Origin: Arthrobacter_N sp051262515
GTDB lineage: Bacteria; Actinomycetota; Actinomycetes; Actinomycetales; Micrococcaceae
Reading direction: 5' to 3'
NCBI RefSeq assembly: GCF_051262515.1
Contig: NZ_JBIMER010000008.1
Span: forward strand, 62,001 to 126,000
Length of the DNA stretch: 64,000 nucleotides
Shown here: positions 1 through 8,687 of the stretch, one piece after another
Numbering within the stretch: the stretch's first letter is position 1
Layout: each line of letters begins with the position of its first letter
Made by a program: the position numbers and the translations under genes
The notes under the pieces: generated by a model
Seen by the model: only the letters and a program-made list of their open reading frames with translations
The model's database searches: none
What the model was told of the DNA's origin: nothing

Positions 1-2
1 TC

Positions 3-1178
3 GCCACCGACTTCGACGCCGCATCCGTCGCCGAACTCGCCGAGATCGAGGCCGTCACCGTCCACGACGTCAAGGCCGTGGAATACTATATCGGGCGTCG
101 ACTCGGAGGCCTCGGGCTCGAGCACCTGACCCCGCTGGTGCACTTCGGATGCACCTCCGAGGACATCAACAACCTCTCCTACGCCGTCGGCGTCCAGGGC
201 GCCGTCGAGGACGTCTGGCTGCCGGCCGCGCGCACGCTCGTGGAACAGATCGCGGCGATGGCCGGGTCCACCCGCGAGATCCCGATGTTATCCCGCACCC
301 ACGGACAGCCGGCCACGCCGACGACCCTCGGCAAAGAGCTCGCCGTCGTCGCGTGGCGTCTGGGCCGCCAGCTGGACCGCATCGCCCGAACGGAGTTCCT
401 GGGCAAGATCAACGGCGCCACGGGCACGTACGCCGCGCACTATGCGTCGGTGCCGTCGGCGGACTGGCAGGAGGTCGCCCGCACGTTCGTCGAGGGGCTC
501 GGGCTTTCCTGGAACCCGCTGACGACGCAGATCGAGTCGCACGACTGGCAGGCCGAACTGTATGCCGACGTCGCCCGGTTCAACCGCATCCTCCACAACT
601 TCTGCACGGACGTGTGGAGCTACATCTCGATCGGCTACTTCGCGCAGATCCCGGTGGCCGGTGCCACCGGTTCCTCGACGATGCCGCACAAGATCAACCC
701 GATCCGCTTCGAGAACGCCGAGGCCAACCTCGAGATCTCCAACGGCCTGCTGGACACGCTGGGCGCGACGCTGGTGACCAGCCGGTGGCAGCGCGACCTC
801 ACCGACTCCTCCTCTCAGCGCAACATCGGCACCGCGTTCGGCCACTCACTGCTGGCGATCTCCAACGTCGCCAAGGGACTGGACCGCCTGGACGTCGCCT
901 CGCAGGTGCTCGCCGAGGACCTCGACCAGAACTGGGAGGTGCTCGGCGAGGCCATCCAGATGGTCATGCGCGCCGAGGCCGTCGCAGGCGTCGAGGGCAT
1001 GGAGAACCCGTACGAGCGGCTCAAGGACCTTACGCGAGGGCACCGGGTCGACGCCGCGCGGATGAAGGAGTTCGTCGGGGGACTCGGGCTCTCCGATGGC
1101 GCGCGCGAGCGCCTGCTGCGGTTGACCCCCGCCACGTACCACGGCATCGCGCCGGACCTGGTCGACCACCTGAAGTAG
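3..1178 (+). CDS. purB: Adenylosuccinate lyase, 5' end outside window
   Basis: Adenylosuccinate lyase acts twice in purine synthesis: it releases fumarate from SAICAR and from adenylosuccinate. The reading frame is already open at base 3, so the N-terminus lies outside the window; an in-frame GTG at 78 is internal to the protein, not a start. The fumarase/aspartase superfamily signature GSSTMPHKINP is encoded at about 669-701. Earlier family blocks HFGCTSEDINN and SRTHGQPATPTT, which carry substrate-binding Thr, Ser and His residues, are also present. The gene ends with TAG. The identity is firm; only the missing start is uncertain. It is a housekeeping gene and suggests that this end of the window is ordinary chromosome. 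Confidence 0.95.
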   Translation, partial: ATDFDAASVAELAEIEAVTVHDVKAVEYYIGRRLGGLGLEHLTPLVHFGCTSEDINNLSYAVGVQGAVEDVWLPAARTLVEQIAAMAGSTREIPMLSRTHGQPATPTTLGKELAVVAWRLGRQLDRIARTEFLGKINGATGTYAAHYASVPSADWQEVARTFVEGLGLSWNPLTTQIESHDWQAELYADVARFNRILHNFCTDVWSYISIGYFAQIPVAGATGSSTMPHKINPIRFENAEANLEISNGLLDTLGATLVTSRWQRDLTDSSSQRNIGTAFGHSLLAISNVAKGLDRLDVASQVLAEDLDQNWEVLGEAIQMVMRAEAVAGVEGMENPYERLKDLTRGHRVDAARMKEFVGGLGLSDGARERLLRLTPATYHGIAPDLVDHLK

Positions 1179-1227
1179 CGCATCCCAGGAGTTGTCTGCG
1201 CGGGACGCCGGTGACACAGTGGGCCGA

Positions 1228-2274
1228 ATGAAGATCTCCGAACGCATGCGCCACGCGATGGGCGAACGCACCCTGCTGGCCGGCAAGGTGGCCCTGGCCG
1301 CGGGTACCGCTTGGGTTCTGGCGCCGTTCATGCCGGGCGTGGCCGCGGAGTTCCCGTACTACGCCCCCCTCGGCGCGGTCATCACCATGCACCCGACCTT
1401 CGTGCATTCGTTCCGGGTTGGTCTCGAGACCCTGCTGGGCATCGTATTGGGAATCCTTCTGGCGGGGGCGTTCGTCCTGCTTTCCGTGCCCCCGCTGGCC
1501 GGAATCATGTTGGTCACGGGCGTCGGGGTCTTGCTCGGCGGGCTTCCCCGCGTGGGCGCCGGTCGCGACTACCTTCCCATCTCCGCCCTGTTTGTGCTGG
1601 TGCTCGGTGGCGGCGACGCCGACGGCTACTCTTTTGGATACCTCGTCCAGATGGGGCTCGGGATACTGGTGGGGATAACGGTGAACTTCGTCGTGTTTCC
1701 GCCACTCCGCACGGCGACGGCAACGTTGGATCTGGAGCAGTTCCGGCAACGGCTGGCACGCGACCTGGACGCCATCGCCGACGACGTCGGCGACCGATGG
1801 CCGCCCGATGTGGACGTGTGGCACCAAAGGGCACAGGCCCTGCTCGACGACTCGCGACGTGTTCGGGCGGGACTGGACCTTGGCGGCGAGAGCGCCCGGG
1901 GGAATCCGCGGGCCAAGCTACTCGGCATCGACCAGAGCGACGACTACGTCACCATGAACGCCTTGGACAGCGTCTCCTTCCAGGTGCACGACCTCACGGA
2001 GCTCCTCGTCGGTCCGCTTGTCGGCGAGGGCCTGGACGGAGACTTGCCCGAATCCTTCCGCAGGCTGGTGGCCCGGTGCCTCCGCGACGCGTCGGCGCGC
2101 ACGGCGGCGGACGGCGAGACGCCGGACGACGCCCCGGAGACGGGGCAGGAGCCGTTCGTCGAACTCGAGGAATGGCTGGTGTCCGAGCCGGCGGCCGGGT
2201 CAGACAACTTTCAGGTCCAAGGGTCGGTGGCGAAATGCCTGCACCGAATCCGGGACGCCCTGCACAAGGTGTAG
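1228..2274 (+). CDS. FUSC/aromatic acid exporter-type membrane protein
   Basis: A 348-residue protein with an N-terminal block of about five hydrophobic helices (residues 20-155, including LLGIVLGILLAGAFVLL and MGLGILVGITVNFVV) and a soluble, charged helical C-terminal half. This layout and the PYYAPLGAVITMHPT segment fit the FUSC/ArAE (aromatic acid exporter) group of inner-membrane proteins, thought to export aromatic acids or other small anions. It starts 49 bases after purB. ATG 1228 was chosen because it directly precedes the basic MKISERMR segment before the first helix; a TTG at 1192 and a GTG at 1219 are in frame but poorly supported. The substrate cannot be told from sequence. The stop lies 12 bases from the convergent DUF2695 gene. 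Confidence 0.7.
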   Translation: MKISERMRHAMGERTLLAGKVALAAGTAWVLAPFMPGVAAEFPYYAPLGAVITMHPTFVHSFRVGLETLLGIVLGILLAGAFVLLSVPPLAGIMLVTGVGVLLGGLPRVGAGRDYLPISALFVLVLGGGDADGYSFGYLVQMGLGILVGITVNFVVFPPLRTATATLDLEQFRQRLARDLDAIADDVGDRWPPDVDVWHQRAQALLDDSRRVRAGLDLGGESARGNPRAKLLGIDQSDDYVTMNALDSVSFQVHDLTELLVGPLVGEGLDGDLPESFRRLVARCLRDASARTAADGETPDDAPETGQEPFVELEEWLVSEPAAGSDNFQVQGSVAKCLHRIRDALHKV

Positions 2275-2286
2275 CCCACCGCCGTT

Positions 2287-2673
2287 TCACCGCCATCGCC
2301 CGCGCCGAATGCGTACCCAGAGGCAGCACGGCTGGGTGGAGCCACGCCGAACGCCGTGGCATTCCGGCACCGGGTTCATGACGAAATCGCCGTTCTCGTC
2401 GACCGAAACGTGTCTCGGGTTCGGTTGGAACGCATTGAGGAAGACCTCGCACTCGCAGCAGCAGGCGCCCATTCGGGCCAACCGTCGCAGCAGGGCCGTC
2501 GACCGGGGAGCCGCCTCGTCACGGTACCTTTCCGTGAACGCGTGTCCCCGGCATCCGAAATCGAGCATCCTGTACAGGTAGCACAGTAGGCACTCCCGCG
2601 CTCGTGGACTGGTGAGTTCCGCGGACAGGGACCGCAGTTCGCCCTCCAGGTTGTTGATGTCCAGCTCACCCAT
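2287..2673 (-). CDS. DUF2695 family protein (paralogue 1)
   Basis: A 128-residue soluble protein of the DUF2695 type, whose function is unknown. The family core is visible: ECLLCYLYRML near residue 27, a FTERYRDE segment, and CCCECEVFLNAF near residue 70. A C-terminal CHGVRRGSTQPCCLW block follows. It has nine or so cysteines, several paired, which suggests metal or redox chemistry (inference). ATG 2673 is preceded by GGGAG at a 7-base spacing. A second DUF2695 protein at 6410-6844 has the same CLxCYxYRM core and the same CHxVxRGSTxxCxLW tail, so the two are paralogues within 4 kb. Confidence 0.75.
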   Translation of the reverse strand: MGELDINNLEGELRSLSAELTSPRARECLLCYLYRMLDFGCRGHAFTERYRDEAAPRSTALLRRLARMGACCCECEVFLNAFQPNPRHVSVDENGDFVMNPVPECHGVRRGSTQPCCLWVRIRRGRWR

Positions 2674-2896
2674 GTTTCCGCTCCCTTCGCCGGCGGCTGG
2701 TCGTCGCCGTTGCCAGTGAGCATGGCAAGCCTGTTACCTCTCCGGGAATGCTGGCCCCCATTTGTGGATGACGCGGACGTCGTGCCTTCTGTGGAGGCGA
2801 TACCGGTCGGAAACAGGGGGAGCCCAGATGGCGACAACCACACCCGGCGTCGGGCACCCTGTGTAAGACTGCGACGCGCGAAAGGCACTCAGGACG

Positions 2897-3463
2897 ATGA
2901 CGTCGAAGTGGCCGGGGACCATGTGGACGATCGGGCATTGGACCTGCCCGCAGGAGGCCGTGGCCAGCACGCTTGCGGCCGCCGAAATCACGCTGTTGGC
3001 GGATGTGCGCAAGATGCCGGGCTCGCGTCGGAGCCCGCAGTTCGACGCCGGGGAGATGTCTTCATGGTTGGCGGCGTCCGGGGTCGAATACCTGCACCTG
3101 ACCGAGCTCGGGGGCCGGCGTCCGCGCCAACGCGGGATCGACCCGGTCGTCAACGGCGGCTGGCACAACGCGAGCTTCAAGAACTACGCGGACTACACGC
3201 TCACGCCGGAGTTCGAGCAGGGACTCGAGCGGCTCACCCGTCTGGCCGAAAACCGGAACGTCGTCGTGATGTGCGGCGAACCGATGCCGTGGCGGTGCCA
3301 CAGGTTGCTCATCTCCAACGTACTGGCCGCCCGTGGGTGGCGGGTGGTGCACCTGACCGTCAACGGCCGGCCGCGCGAACACGAGTTCGGACAATGGGGA
3401 GCGACGCCAACGGTGGGCCGCGACGGCGTCGTCACCTATCCTGTCGGCGAGGAGGAAGCCTGA
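2897..3463 (+). CDS. DUF488 domain protein
   Basis: A 188-residue DUF488 protein. The characteristic blocks are TIGHWTCPQE near the N-terminus, LLADVRKMPGSRRSPQFD, YLHLTELGGRR, VVVMCGEPMPWRCHR and the final GWRVVHLTVNGR segment. The conserved Cys in MCGE and the CHR motif are intact. The family is widespread and of unknown function; links to nucleic-acid or thiol chemistry are speculative. ATG 2897 has AGGA very close upstream; ATG 2921 (MWTIGHW) would match many family members better. The TGA stop overlaps the ATG of the next gene by one base, so the two are translationally coupled. Confidence 0.85.
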   Translation: MTSKWPGTMWTIGHWTCPQEAVASTLAAAEITLLADVRKMPGSRRSPQFDAGEMSSWLAASGVEYLHLTELGGRRPRQRGIDPVVNGGWHNASFKNYADYTLTPEFEQGLERLTRLAENRNVVVMCGEPMPWRCHRLLISNVLAARGWRVVHLTVNGRPREHEFGQWGATPTVGRDGVVTYPVGEEEA

Positions 3464-3675
3464 TGAGCAGCAAATTCAAGGTAGGGGACCACGTGAGCTG
3501 GAATTCGGAGGCGGGACGGGTTTCGGGCACGATCACCAAGATCCACGTCAAGGACTTTCAGTACAAGGGACATCAACGGCACGCAAGCCCCGATGACCCG
3601 CAGTACGAGATCGAAAGCGATAAAACCAGCCACGTCGCCGCCCACAAGGAAGAAGCGCTTCGGAAGCTGAAGTAG
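3463..3675 (+). CDS. DUF2945 (TUDOR-like) small protein
   Basis: A 70-residue basic protein with the DUF2945 pattern: KFKVGDHVSWNSEAGRVSGT, a KIHVKDFQYKGHQRHAS loop, PQYEIESDKTSHVAAHKEEALRKL. The family is described as a small Tudor-like beta barrel; its role is not established. The start overlaps the stop of the DUF488 gene (TGATG, one shared base), and GGAGGAAG just upstream inside that gene serves as ribosome binding site. Pairing of DUF488 and DUF2945 genes suggests a joint role, possibly stress or nucleic-acid related (inference). A strong hairpin follows the stop. Confidence 0.85.
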   Translation: MSSKFKVGDHVSWNSEAGRVSGTITKIHVKDFQYKGHQRHASPDDPQYEIESDKTSHVAAHKEEALRKLK

Positions 3676-3687
3676 GCGGAAGGGCCG

Positions 3688-3724
3688 GGCGCCGATACCG
3701 GAAATCGTGTCCGGTATCGGCGCC
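3688..3724. terminator. Bidirectional terminator hairpin
   Basis: A perfect 15-base-pair stem (GGCGCCGATACCGGA at 3688-3702 pairs with 3710-3724) with a 7-base loop lies between the convergent DUF2945 and SRPBCC genes, so it can serve both strands. Confidence 0.8.
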
Positions 3725-3742
3725 GCCGACGCAACGTCCCGA

Positions 3743-4516
3743 CTACCGCGGCGTCGTGCCCCGGGGGTCCGTGGTGGGAGGCAGTTTTGCCTCCTCGCCC
3801 GGTCCGACCACGGTGATGCCCGCGGCGGGGTCCGTTTCCTCCACGACGACCGGGTCCGGGGCGACGACCGGCGTCACTGGCGGAACCGTGGCCGGCGTCG
3901 TGCTTTGGTCCGCGCCCGACTTCTTGCCCGATGCCGCTGCGGCGGCACCTGCGGCCGCTGCGACCCCGAGCCCGACCGCCGCGGCGGTTCCGGACACGCC
4001 GGCCTTGCCGCTGTCGCCGCGCGACGCGGCGGCGTCCTGCACCCCGGGGGTGGCGCCGGCTCCCTCGTTGATGGTTCCGCGCCACGCGCCGCTCGCGTAG
4101 CCCTCGGACTCGATGAACTCCTTGAAGCGGACGAGGTCCCCCTCCGCCTGCTTCTCGACGACATTGAGCTTGTCCCCGATCTTCTCGACCAGGCCTTCGG
4201 GATCGTATTCGAGGGAAAGCCGCACGGACGTCTGCCCGCCGCCGACGTCCTCGAACGTCACCACCCCCGCGTTGGTGGCGCCTTCCGTCGCGGCCCACGC
4301 GACTTTTTGGTCGGGGACCTGCTCCACGATCCGGGCTTCCCACTGCCGGCGGACCCCGCCGATCTCCGCGATCCACTCCAGGCGGTCGTCGCCGAGTTGC
4401 GTCACTTGCTTGATCGCGCCCATGAATTGGGGAAAGTCCTCGAACTGGGTCCACTGGTTGTAAACCGCGCTCACGGGCATGTTCACCATGATCTGCTTCT
4501 CAATCCTCGTGCTCAC
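3743..4516 (-). CDS. SRPBCC (polyketide cyclase/START-like) protein
   Basis: A 257-residue protein. Residues 1-150 are an SRPBCC ligand-binding fold: IEKQIMVNMPVSAVYNQWTQ, FEDFPQFMGAIKQV, then RRQWEARIVEQVPDQKVAW and TSVRLSLEYDPEG, as in the polyketide cyclase/coenzyme Q-binding Coq10-like subgroup. The C-terminal 100 residues are low complexity: a Gly/Ala segment (AAAVGLGVAAAAGAAAAAS) hydrophobic enough for one membrane helix, then a Pro/Thr/Val-rich tail. The start is GTG at 4516 with AAAGGAG seven bases upstream; a longer open frame continues upstream but has no family match. Such proteins often bind small hydrophobic ligands; the ligand here is unknown. The hypothetical gene at 4647 is on the same strand upstream. 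Confidence 0.75.
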   Translation of the reverse strand: MSTRIEKQIMVNMPVSAVYNQWTQFEDFPQFMGAIKQVTQLGDDRLEWIAEIGGVRRQWEARIVEQVPDQKVAWAATEGATNAGVVTFEDVGGGQTSVRLSLEYDPEGLVEKIGDKLNVVEKQAEGDLVRFKEFIESEGYASGAWRGTINEGAGATPGVQDAAASRGDSGKAGVSGTAAAVGLGVAAAAGAAAAASGKKSGADQSTTPATVPPVTPVVAPDPVVVEETDPAAGITVVGPGEEAKLPPTTDPRGTTPR

Positions 4517-4646
4517 GACGTCTCCTTTGGCTAGATCCGGAATGAAACTGGGTGGCCCTGGCCACGCCGGAGACGCTACCGCCTGCTCCCACCCGTTGCC
4601 AGACAAGGAACCCGCGGTTTTCGAATCCGCCGTAACCGCCGCTTCC

Positions 4647-5042
4647 CTACTGCTGTTGCCCGAAGATGAACGCCTCGGCGTGCACGACGGCCTTCCGGAA
4701 CGAGTCGTTCCGTAGCGCTGTATCGTCGGCGTCTTCGACGTATTGCGTGAAACCGGGCCGCAGCGCCCAAATCCCGCCGGCCGGCGGAAGGTAGAAGACA
4801 GCGAACGTCCGGTGCTCGCTCCCGTCTTCCCACACCGGCACGACGGCGACCGCCGCCCCGGTGTCGACGTTGATCCATTGCGCGCGCGGCCGCGGTTGGT
4901 TCTCGTCGTAGACACTGGGGTCCAGAAATGGTGCCGTGCCCGGGCCCCAACGCTCCTCAAACCGCTCATGAAACACGGGGAAGAGGTTGTCGTCGTAGCG
5001 GCGCCATCCGCCGCGGTCGCCGTCGCTGCGTCCACCGAACAT
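4647..5042 (-). CDS. Hypothetical protein
   Basis: A 131-residue soluble, acidic protein that I do not recognise. It begins MFGGRSDGDRGGWRRYDDN, has a central RAQWINVDTGAAVAVVPVWEDG segment and a YLPPAGGIWALRPGFTQY segment, and ends with a helical region. There is no signal peptide or membrane helix. ATG 5042 has AGGAGACC immediately upstream, which supports translation. It lies upstream of the SRPBCC gene on the same strand, 130 bases away, so they may be co-transcribed. No function is proposed. Confidence 0.6.
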   Translation of the reverse strand: MFGGRSDGDRGGWRRYDDNLFPVFHERFEERWGPGTAPFLDPSVYDENQPRPRAQWINVDTGAAVAVVPVWEDGSEHRTFAVFYLPPAGGIWALRPGFTQYVEDADDTALRNDSFRKAVVHAEAFIFGQQQ

Positions 5043-5133
5043 TTTGGTCTCCTGTTCTTTCCGGCCGTCCGTGTGGCTTCAGAAAGAAATTGCATCGCGC
5101 GGCCGGACTTGTCAAGACCCTCGTATACGGCTG

Positions 5134-6342
5134 TCACCGCCGTCGTTCCTGGAACCTCACGATGCGTTCGACGGCCTCCAGCACGGCCTTCTGGCCCGCG
5201 GCGAAGCTCAGCCGCACAGCGCGGCGCCCGCCCACCGCGTCGAAATCAGCGCCCGGAACCAGCGCCACCCCCTCGCTTTCGAGCAGCGCGGCGCAGTACG
5301 CCGTCGAGTCCTCGAAGCCCTCCAACGCCGCACCCAGGTCGGCGTAGAGGTAGAAGGCACCGTCGGCGGGTGCCGCGTCTCCCCAGCCCAAACGCTCGAG
5401 GTTCGCCAGAAGGGCCGCGCGGGTGGCCGCGAACTCCGCGACGAAGGCCTCCGCCTCGGCGTACGCTCCCTCGCCGAACGCCTCGATCGCCGCGTACTGC
5501 GCAGGGGCCGGCGGGCACAGCGCCACGTTGCCGGCCAGCGCGTCGACCGTGGACACCAGATCGTCCGGGACGATCGCCCAGCCGAGCCGCCAGCCGGTCA
5601 TCCCCCAGTACTTGGAGAAACTGGAGATGACCACCGCGCTGCGGTCCAGCTCCCACGCGCACACGCCGCGGGCGTCCTGTGTCCCAGCGTCCGCGTAGGT
5701 GATTCCGTGGTAGATCTCGTCGCTGACCAGTCGGGCGCCGCGCTCGGTGCACCACGCGGAGAGCGCGGCAAGTTCGGGGCGCGAGACCATGGTTCCGGTC
5801 GGGTTGGCGGGCGACGCGAGTACCAGTCCGGACAGCGGGCCGTGTTCGCGTTCGGCGGCGTCGAGCAACGCGGGCGTGGGTTGGTATCGGGACCCCGGTC
5901 CGCAGTCCACCTCGACGACATCGACACCCAGTGCGCGCAGGATGTTGCGGTAGGCGGGGTAGCCGGGACGGGCCAGCGCCACGCGGTCCCCCGCGTTGAA
6001 GGCGGACAGGAACGTGAGCATGAACGCGCCGGACGACCCGGTGGTGACCGCGACGTTGTGGGCGTTGACCTCGAGGCCGTACCAACTGCGGTAATGCTCC
6101 GCGATTGTCGTCCGCAGGACGGCGAGTCCCAGCGCCGGTGTGTAGGTCAGCGGCGTCCGCGAGGCATGGATGGCCTCCGCCCGCTCCGAGACGGCCGTAG
6201 GTGCTCCACCGCTCGGCTCGCCCGCGCACAGGGACACGACGTCGCGCCCCTGTGCCCGAAGTTCCGCGACCCGCTGGAGGATGTCCATCACCTGGAAGGC
6301 GGGAACCTGTGCGCGGCTGGCGACGGTGGGTTGGGGTTTCAC
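5134..6342 (-). CDS. PLP-dependent class I aminotransferase
   Basis: A 402-residue fold-type I aminotransferase of the AspC/AlaT-like subgroup. Seen are the substrate segment LCAGEPSGGAPTAV, the cofactor-binding TGSSGAFMLTFLSAF, the Asn/Pro motif SPANPTGTMV, the Asp/Tyr block LVSDEIYHGITY, and SSFSKYWGMTGWRLGW, in which the Lys forms the Schiff base and the Arg follows. The family moves amino groups between an amino acid and 2-oxoglutarate; the exact substrate cannot be read from sequence. GTG 6342 was chosen because AGGAG lies nine bases upstream; a longer frame starts at 6390 without a binding site. It is a single gene, 67 bases from the DUF2695 gene. Confidence 0.85.
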   Translation of the reverse strand: MKPQPTVASRAQVPAFQVMDILQRVAELRAQGRDVVSLCAGEPSGGAPTAVSERAEAIHASRTPLTYTPALGLAVLRTTIAEHYRSWYGLEVNAHNVAVTTGSSGAFMLTFLSAFNAGDRVALARPGYPAYRNILRALGVDVVEVDCGPGSRYQPTPALLDAAEREHGPLSGLVLASPANPTGTMVSRPELAALSAWCTERGARLVSDEIYHGITYADAGTQDARGVCAWELDRSAVVISSFSKYWGMTGWRLGWAIVPDDLVSTVDALAGNVALCPPAPAQYAAIEAFGEGAYAEAEAFVAEFAATRAALLANLERLGWGDAAPADGAFYLYADLGAALEGFEDSTAYCAALLESEGVALVPGADFDAVGGRRAVRLSFAAGQKAVLEAVERIVRFQERRR

Positions 6343-6409
6343 GGAGGCACTCCTGCGGCAGAACGGCGGCGGTCGCCTCCAGCTTTCCACACCCGCCCCG
6401 CGTCACCGG

Positions 6410-6844
6410 TCATGCCCAGAGCCGCTTGTGTTTGTGTGCCCCCGCGGGCCTCTCGTTTCCCGAGCGCAGCCACAAGTCGCACGCCGCCGTGGAACCACGC
6501 ACCACCTCGTGGCACCACGGCACCCCGTCGACCGGCTTGTGGCACGAGCAATATCCGGTCGGGTCCCAATTGGGCTCGTTGGGTCGATGAACGGAGAAAA
6601 CAAGTTCCCGGTCCGTGCCGACGCCGGCGGCGAGGAGTCTCTCGATCAGGGTGGTGTCCTTGGACGCGGCGTACGTCCGGTAGAGGCCGGCTAGCTCCAA
6701 CTGGCCTCCGGCGCCGTGGTTTCGCCACATGCGGTAGACGTAGCAGACGAGGCACTCGCGATGCTTCGGCGCCTTCTGGGCCAGGGGCAGTTCCGCGAGC
6801 ACCTCCCGCAGTCCCACTTCGGTTGAATGGTCCTGATCTGTCAT
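6410..6844 (-). CDS. DUF2695 family protein (paralogue 2)
   Basis: A 144-residue paralogue of the protein at 2287-2673. The shared pieces are ECLVCYVYRMW near residue 34, a YRTYAASKDTTLIERLL helix where the first copy has YRDEAAPRSTALLRRL, a CSCHKPVDG segment, and the CHEVVRGSTAACDLWL tail. It lacks the CCCECE cluster of copy 1; that position reads VGTDRELVFSV, so the family's usual GGYCDCE-type motif has been lost in this copy. ATG 6844 is preceded by AAGGGAGA. Function is unknown. Confidence 0.7.
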   Translation of the reverse strand: MTDQDHSTEVGLREVLAELPLAQKAPKHRECLVCYVYRMWRNHGAGGQLELAGLYRTYAASKDTTLIERLLAAGVGTDRELVFSVHRPNEPNWDPTGYCSCHKPVDGVPWCHEVVRGSTAACDLWLRSGNERPAGAHKHKRLWA

Positions 6845-6974
6845 GGTTTCTCCCTTCCACGACCATGATCCCGGCAGGACGCGCCCGGTGAAGCGGGATA
6901 CCGGTGATTATGGAAGGTCCGACCCTGCCCGGCTCCTGTGAAGGGAGACTCTCAGCCGCTCCCAACGCATGACG

Positions 6975-7008
6975 AAAGCGGGCGGGGGCCGATGCCCCCG
7001 CCCGCTTT
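6975..7008 (-). terminator. Terminator after BCCT transporter
   Basis: A perfect 15-base-pair stem (AAAGCGGGCGGGGGC at 6975-6989 with 6994-7008) and 4-base loop sits 12 bases beyond the transporter stop. On the minus strand it ends in CGCTTTCG. Confidence 0.75.
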
Positions 7009-7020
7009 CCTGATACCCGC

Positions 7021-8640
7021 CTAGCAGAGCCGCCGGTCGGCGTCATCTCCGGAATCAGCCGGTGCACCAGCGTCGGATCGCACTCGGACGTGGGTCTGGA
7101 ACTCGGGATCCCTGCGGATCTCCAGGATCAGGGAAACCCCGAGCAGCCCGACAATGATCGTGAACGGCAGTGCGGAGAGCATCGCAGCCTGCTGGAGTGC
7201 GGTGAGCCCACCGACGATCAGCAGGAGTACGGCACAGGCGCCGGTCAGCACGCCCCACAAAGTCAGGACGGGCTTGGTTGGGCTCAACGCGCCCCTTGAG
7301 GAGAGCATGCTCAGGACGTACGTGTTCGCGTCCGCGCCGGAGATGAAGAACAGCGCAACGAGTAGCACGGTGACCACGGCGGTCAGCTCCGGCACCGGAA
7401 GCTGGTCCAGCATCGAGAAAAACGCTGAATTGATGTTCGCCGTCGTCGCCTCGCCGATACCGGCGCCGTCCATGTCCATCTTGATCGCCGATCCCCCGAA
7501 GATCGTGAACCACGCGAAGAACACGAGACTGGGAACACCGAGCACGCCGGCCACGAACTGGCGAACCGTGCGACCCTTGGAGATCTTGGCGAGGAAGACG
7601 CCGACGAAGGCGCCCCAACTGAGCCACCAAGCCATCATGAAGTACGTCCACCACTGCATCCACTGCAGGTCATCGGCCGTCGACGGAGTGTACAGGCTCG
7701 TGGAGAAGAAGTCGCTGGCGTATAGCCCCACGGAACGGAAGAACAGGTTGGTGATGAAATTCGTGGGTCCGGCAATGAGTACGTAAATCGCCAAAGCGAC
7801 CGACAGCCCCATGGTGATCTGGCTGATGTACTTGATTCCACGATTGACTCCAGAGAGCGCCGACAGCGTGAAGAGGGCCGTGATCACGGCGATGATGCCG
7901 ATCTGAACGGGAAGGGTGGTGGGCAACCCAAGGATCCGATTCAGCCCCTCTGCGATCTGCGATGCTCCCAGGCCGAGCGAAGTGGTGGTGCCGAACAGAG
8001 TGGCGATGATCGCGAAGATATCGATCGCCTTACCGAACCATCCGTCAACGAGCTTTCCCAGCACGGGCCGGAGCATCGGCGAAACCAAGCCGGGGCGGCC
8101 TTTGCGATGGGTCGAGTATCCAATGGCCAGGCCGAAGACACCGAAAATTGCCCAAGCGTGCGGACCCCAATCGAAGAAACTGAACTGCATGGCCCGCACG
8201 GCGGCATCCATGGTTTCCGGATCGGCAAGGGCATGAGGCGGTGCCATGTAGTGGGAGATAGGTTCGGCCACGCCGTAACTAATGAGGCCAATGCCCATGA
8301 CCGCGGACAGAATCATGGCCAGCCACGCCCAAGTGCTGTACTCCGGGCGGCTGGTGCTTGATCCAAGCCGGATGGTCCCGTAGCGGCCAAGGGCCATGTA
8401 CAGGAGCAATCCGATGCACATCAGGGGGACGACCAGGTAGCTCCAACCCACCGATGCCGCAGCCCAGTTCATGCTGGTTGTCATGACGGAACCGAGGCTG
8501 TCAGGCGATACCGCTGCCCAGACGACGAACGCGACGATAAGTCCGACTGAGAGTAGGAGTACCGCCCCGGGCCCGCTCCGCGGCACGAGTCGGGGCGTGC
8601 GGGGTTGGGGTGGAGCTGAAGGATCGAGTTGTTGCACCAC
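7021..8640 (-). CDS. BCCT family (betaine/choline/carnitine) transporter
   Basis: A 539-residue secondary transporter with about twelve membrane helices. BCCT hallmarks are GIGLISYGVAEPISHYMAPP in helices 3-4, the FSFFDWGPHAWAIFGV segment, and the signature QWWTYFMMAWWLSWGAFVGVFLAKISKGRT, whose Trp-rich stretch forms the substrate cage for quaternary ammonium groups. These carriers import betaine-like solutes with Na+ or H+. GTG 8640 has AAAAGGAG six bases upstream. It is downstream of the flavin-reductase fusion with 47 bases between, so probably one operon divergent from the GntR gene. In that setting a catabolic substrate such as an N-methyl pyridinium betaine is as likely as osmoprotection (inference). 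Confidence 0.9.
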   Translation of the reverse strand: MVQQLDPSAPPQPRTPRLVPRSGPGAVLLLSVGLIVAFVVWAAVSPDSLGSVMTTSMNWAAASVGWSYLVVPLMCIGLLLYMALGRYGTIRLGSSTSRPEYSTWAWLAMILSAVMGIGLISYGVAEPISHYMAPPHALADPETMDAAVRAMQFSFFDWGPHAWAIFGVFGLAIGYSTHRKGRPGLVSPMLRPVLGKLVDGWFGKAIDIFAIIATLFGTTTSLGLGASQIAEGLNRILGLPTTLPVQIGIIAVITALFTLSALSGVNRGIKYISQITMGLSVALAIYVLIAGPTNFITNLFFRSVGLYASDFFSTSLYTPSTADDLQWMQWWTYFMMAWWLSWGAFVGVFLAKISKGRTVRQFVAGVLGVPSLVFFAWFTIFGGSAIKMDMDGAGIGEATTANINSAFFSMLDQLPVPELTAVVTVLLVALFFISGADANTYVLSMLSSRGALSPTKPVLTLWGVLTGACAVLLLIVGGLTALQQAAMLSALPFTIIVGLLGVSLILEIRRDPEFQTHVRVRSDAGAPADSGDDADRRLC

Positions 8641-8687
8641 GGGTTTCTCCTTTTTCCTGCGATCGGAGGGCCCGCGGGCCCAACGGC

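Noticed and set aside
149..1231. Long open frames on other frames and strands over purB and similar genes
   Set aside because: GC-rich codon bias opens shadow frames. They lack ribosome binding sites and family motifs, and are rich in Arg, Pro and Ala.
4517..5137. N-terminal extension of the SRPBCC gene
   Set aside because: The extension is low complexity without family match and overlaps the hypothetical gene at 4647; GTG 4516 has a strong ribosome binding site.
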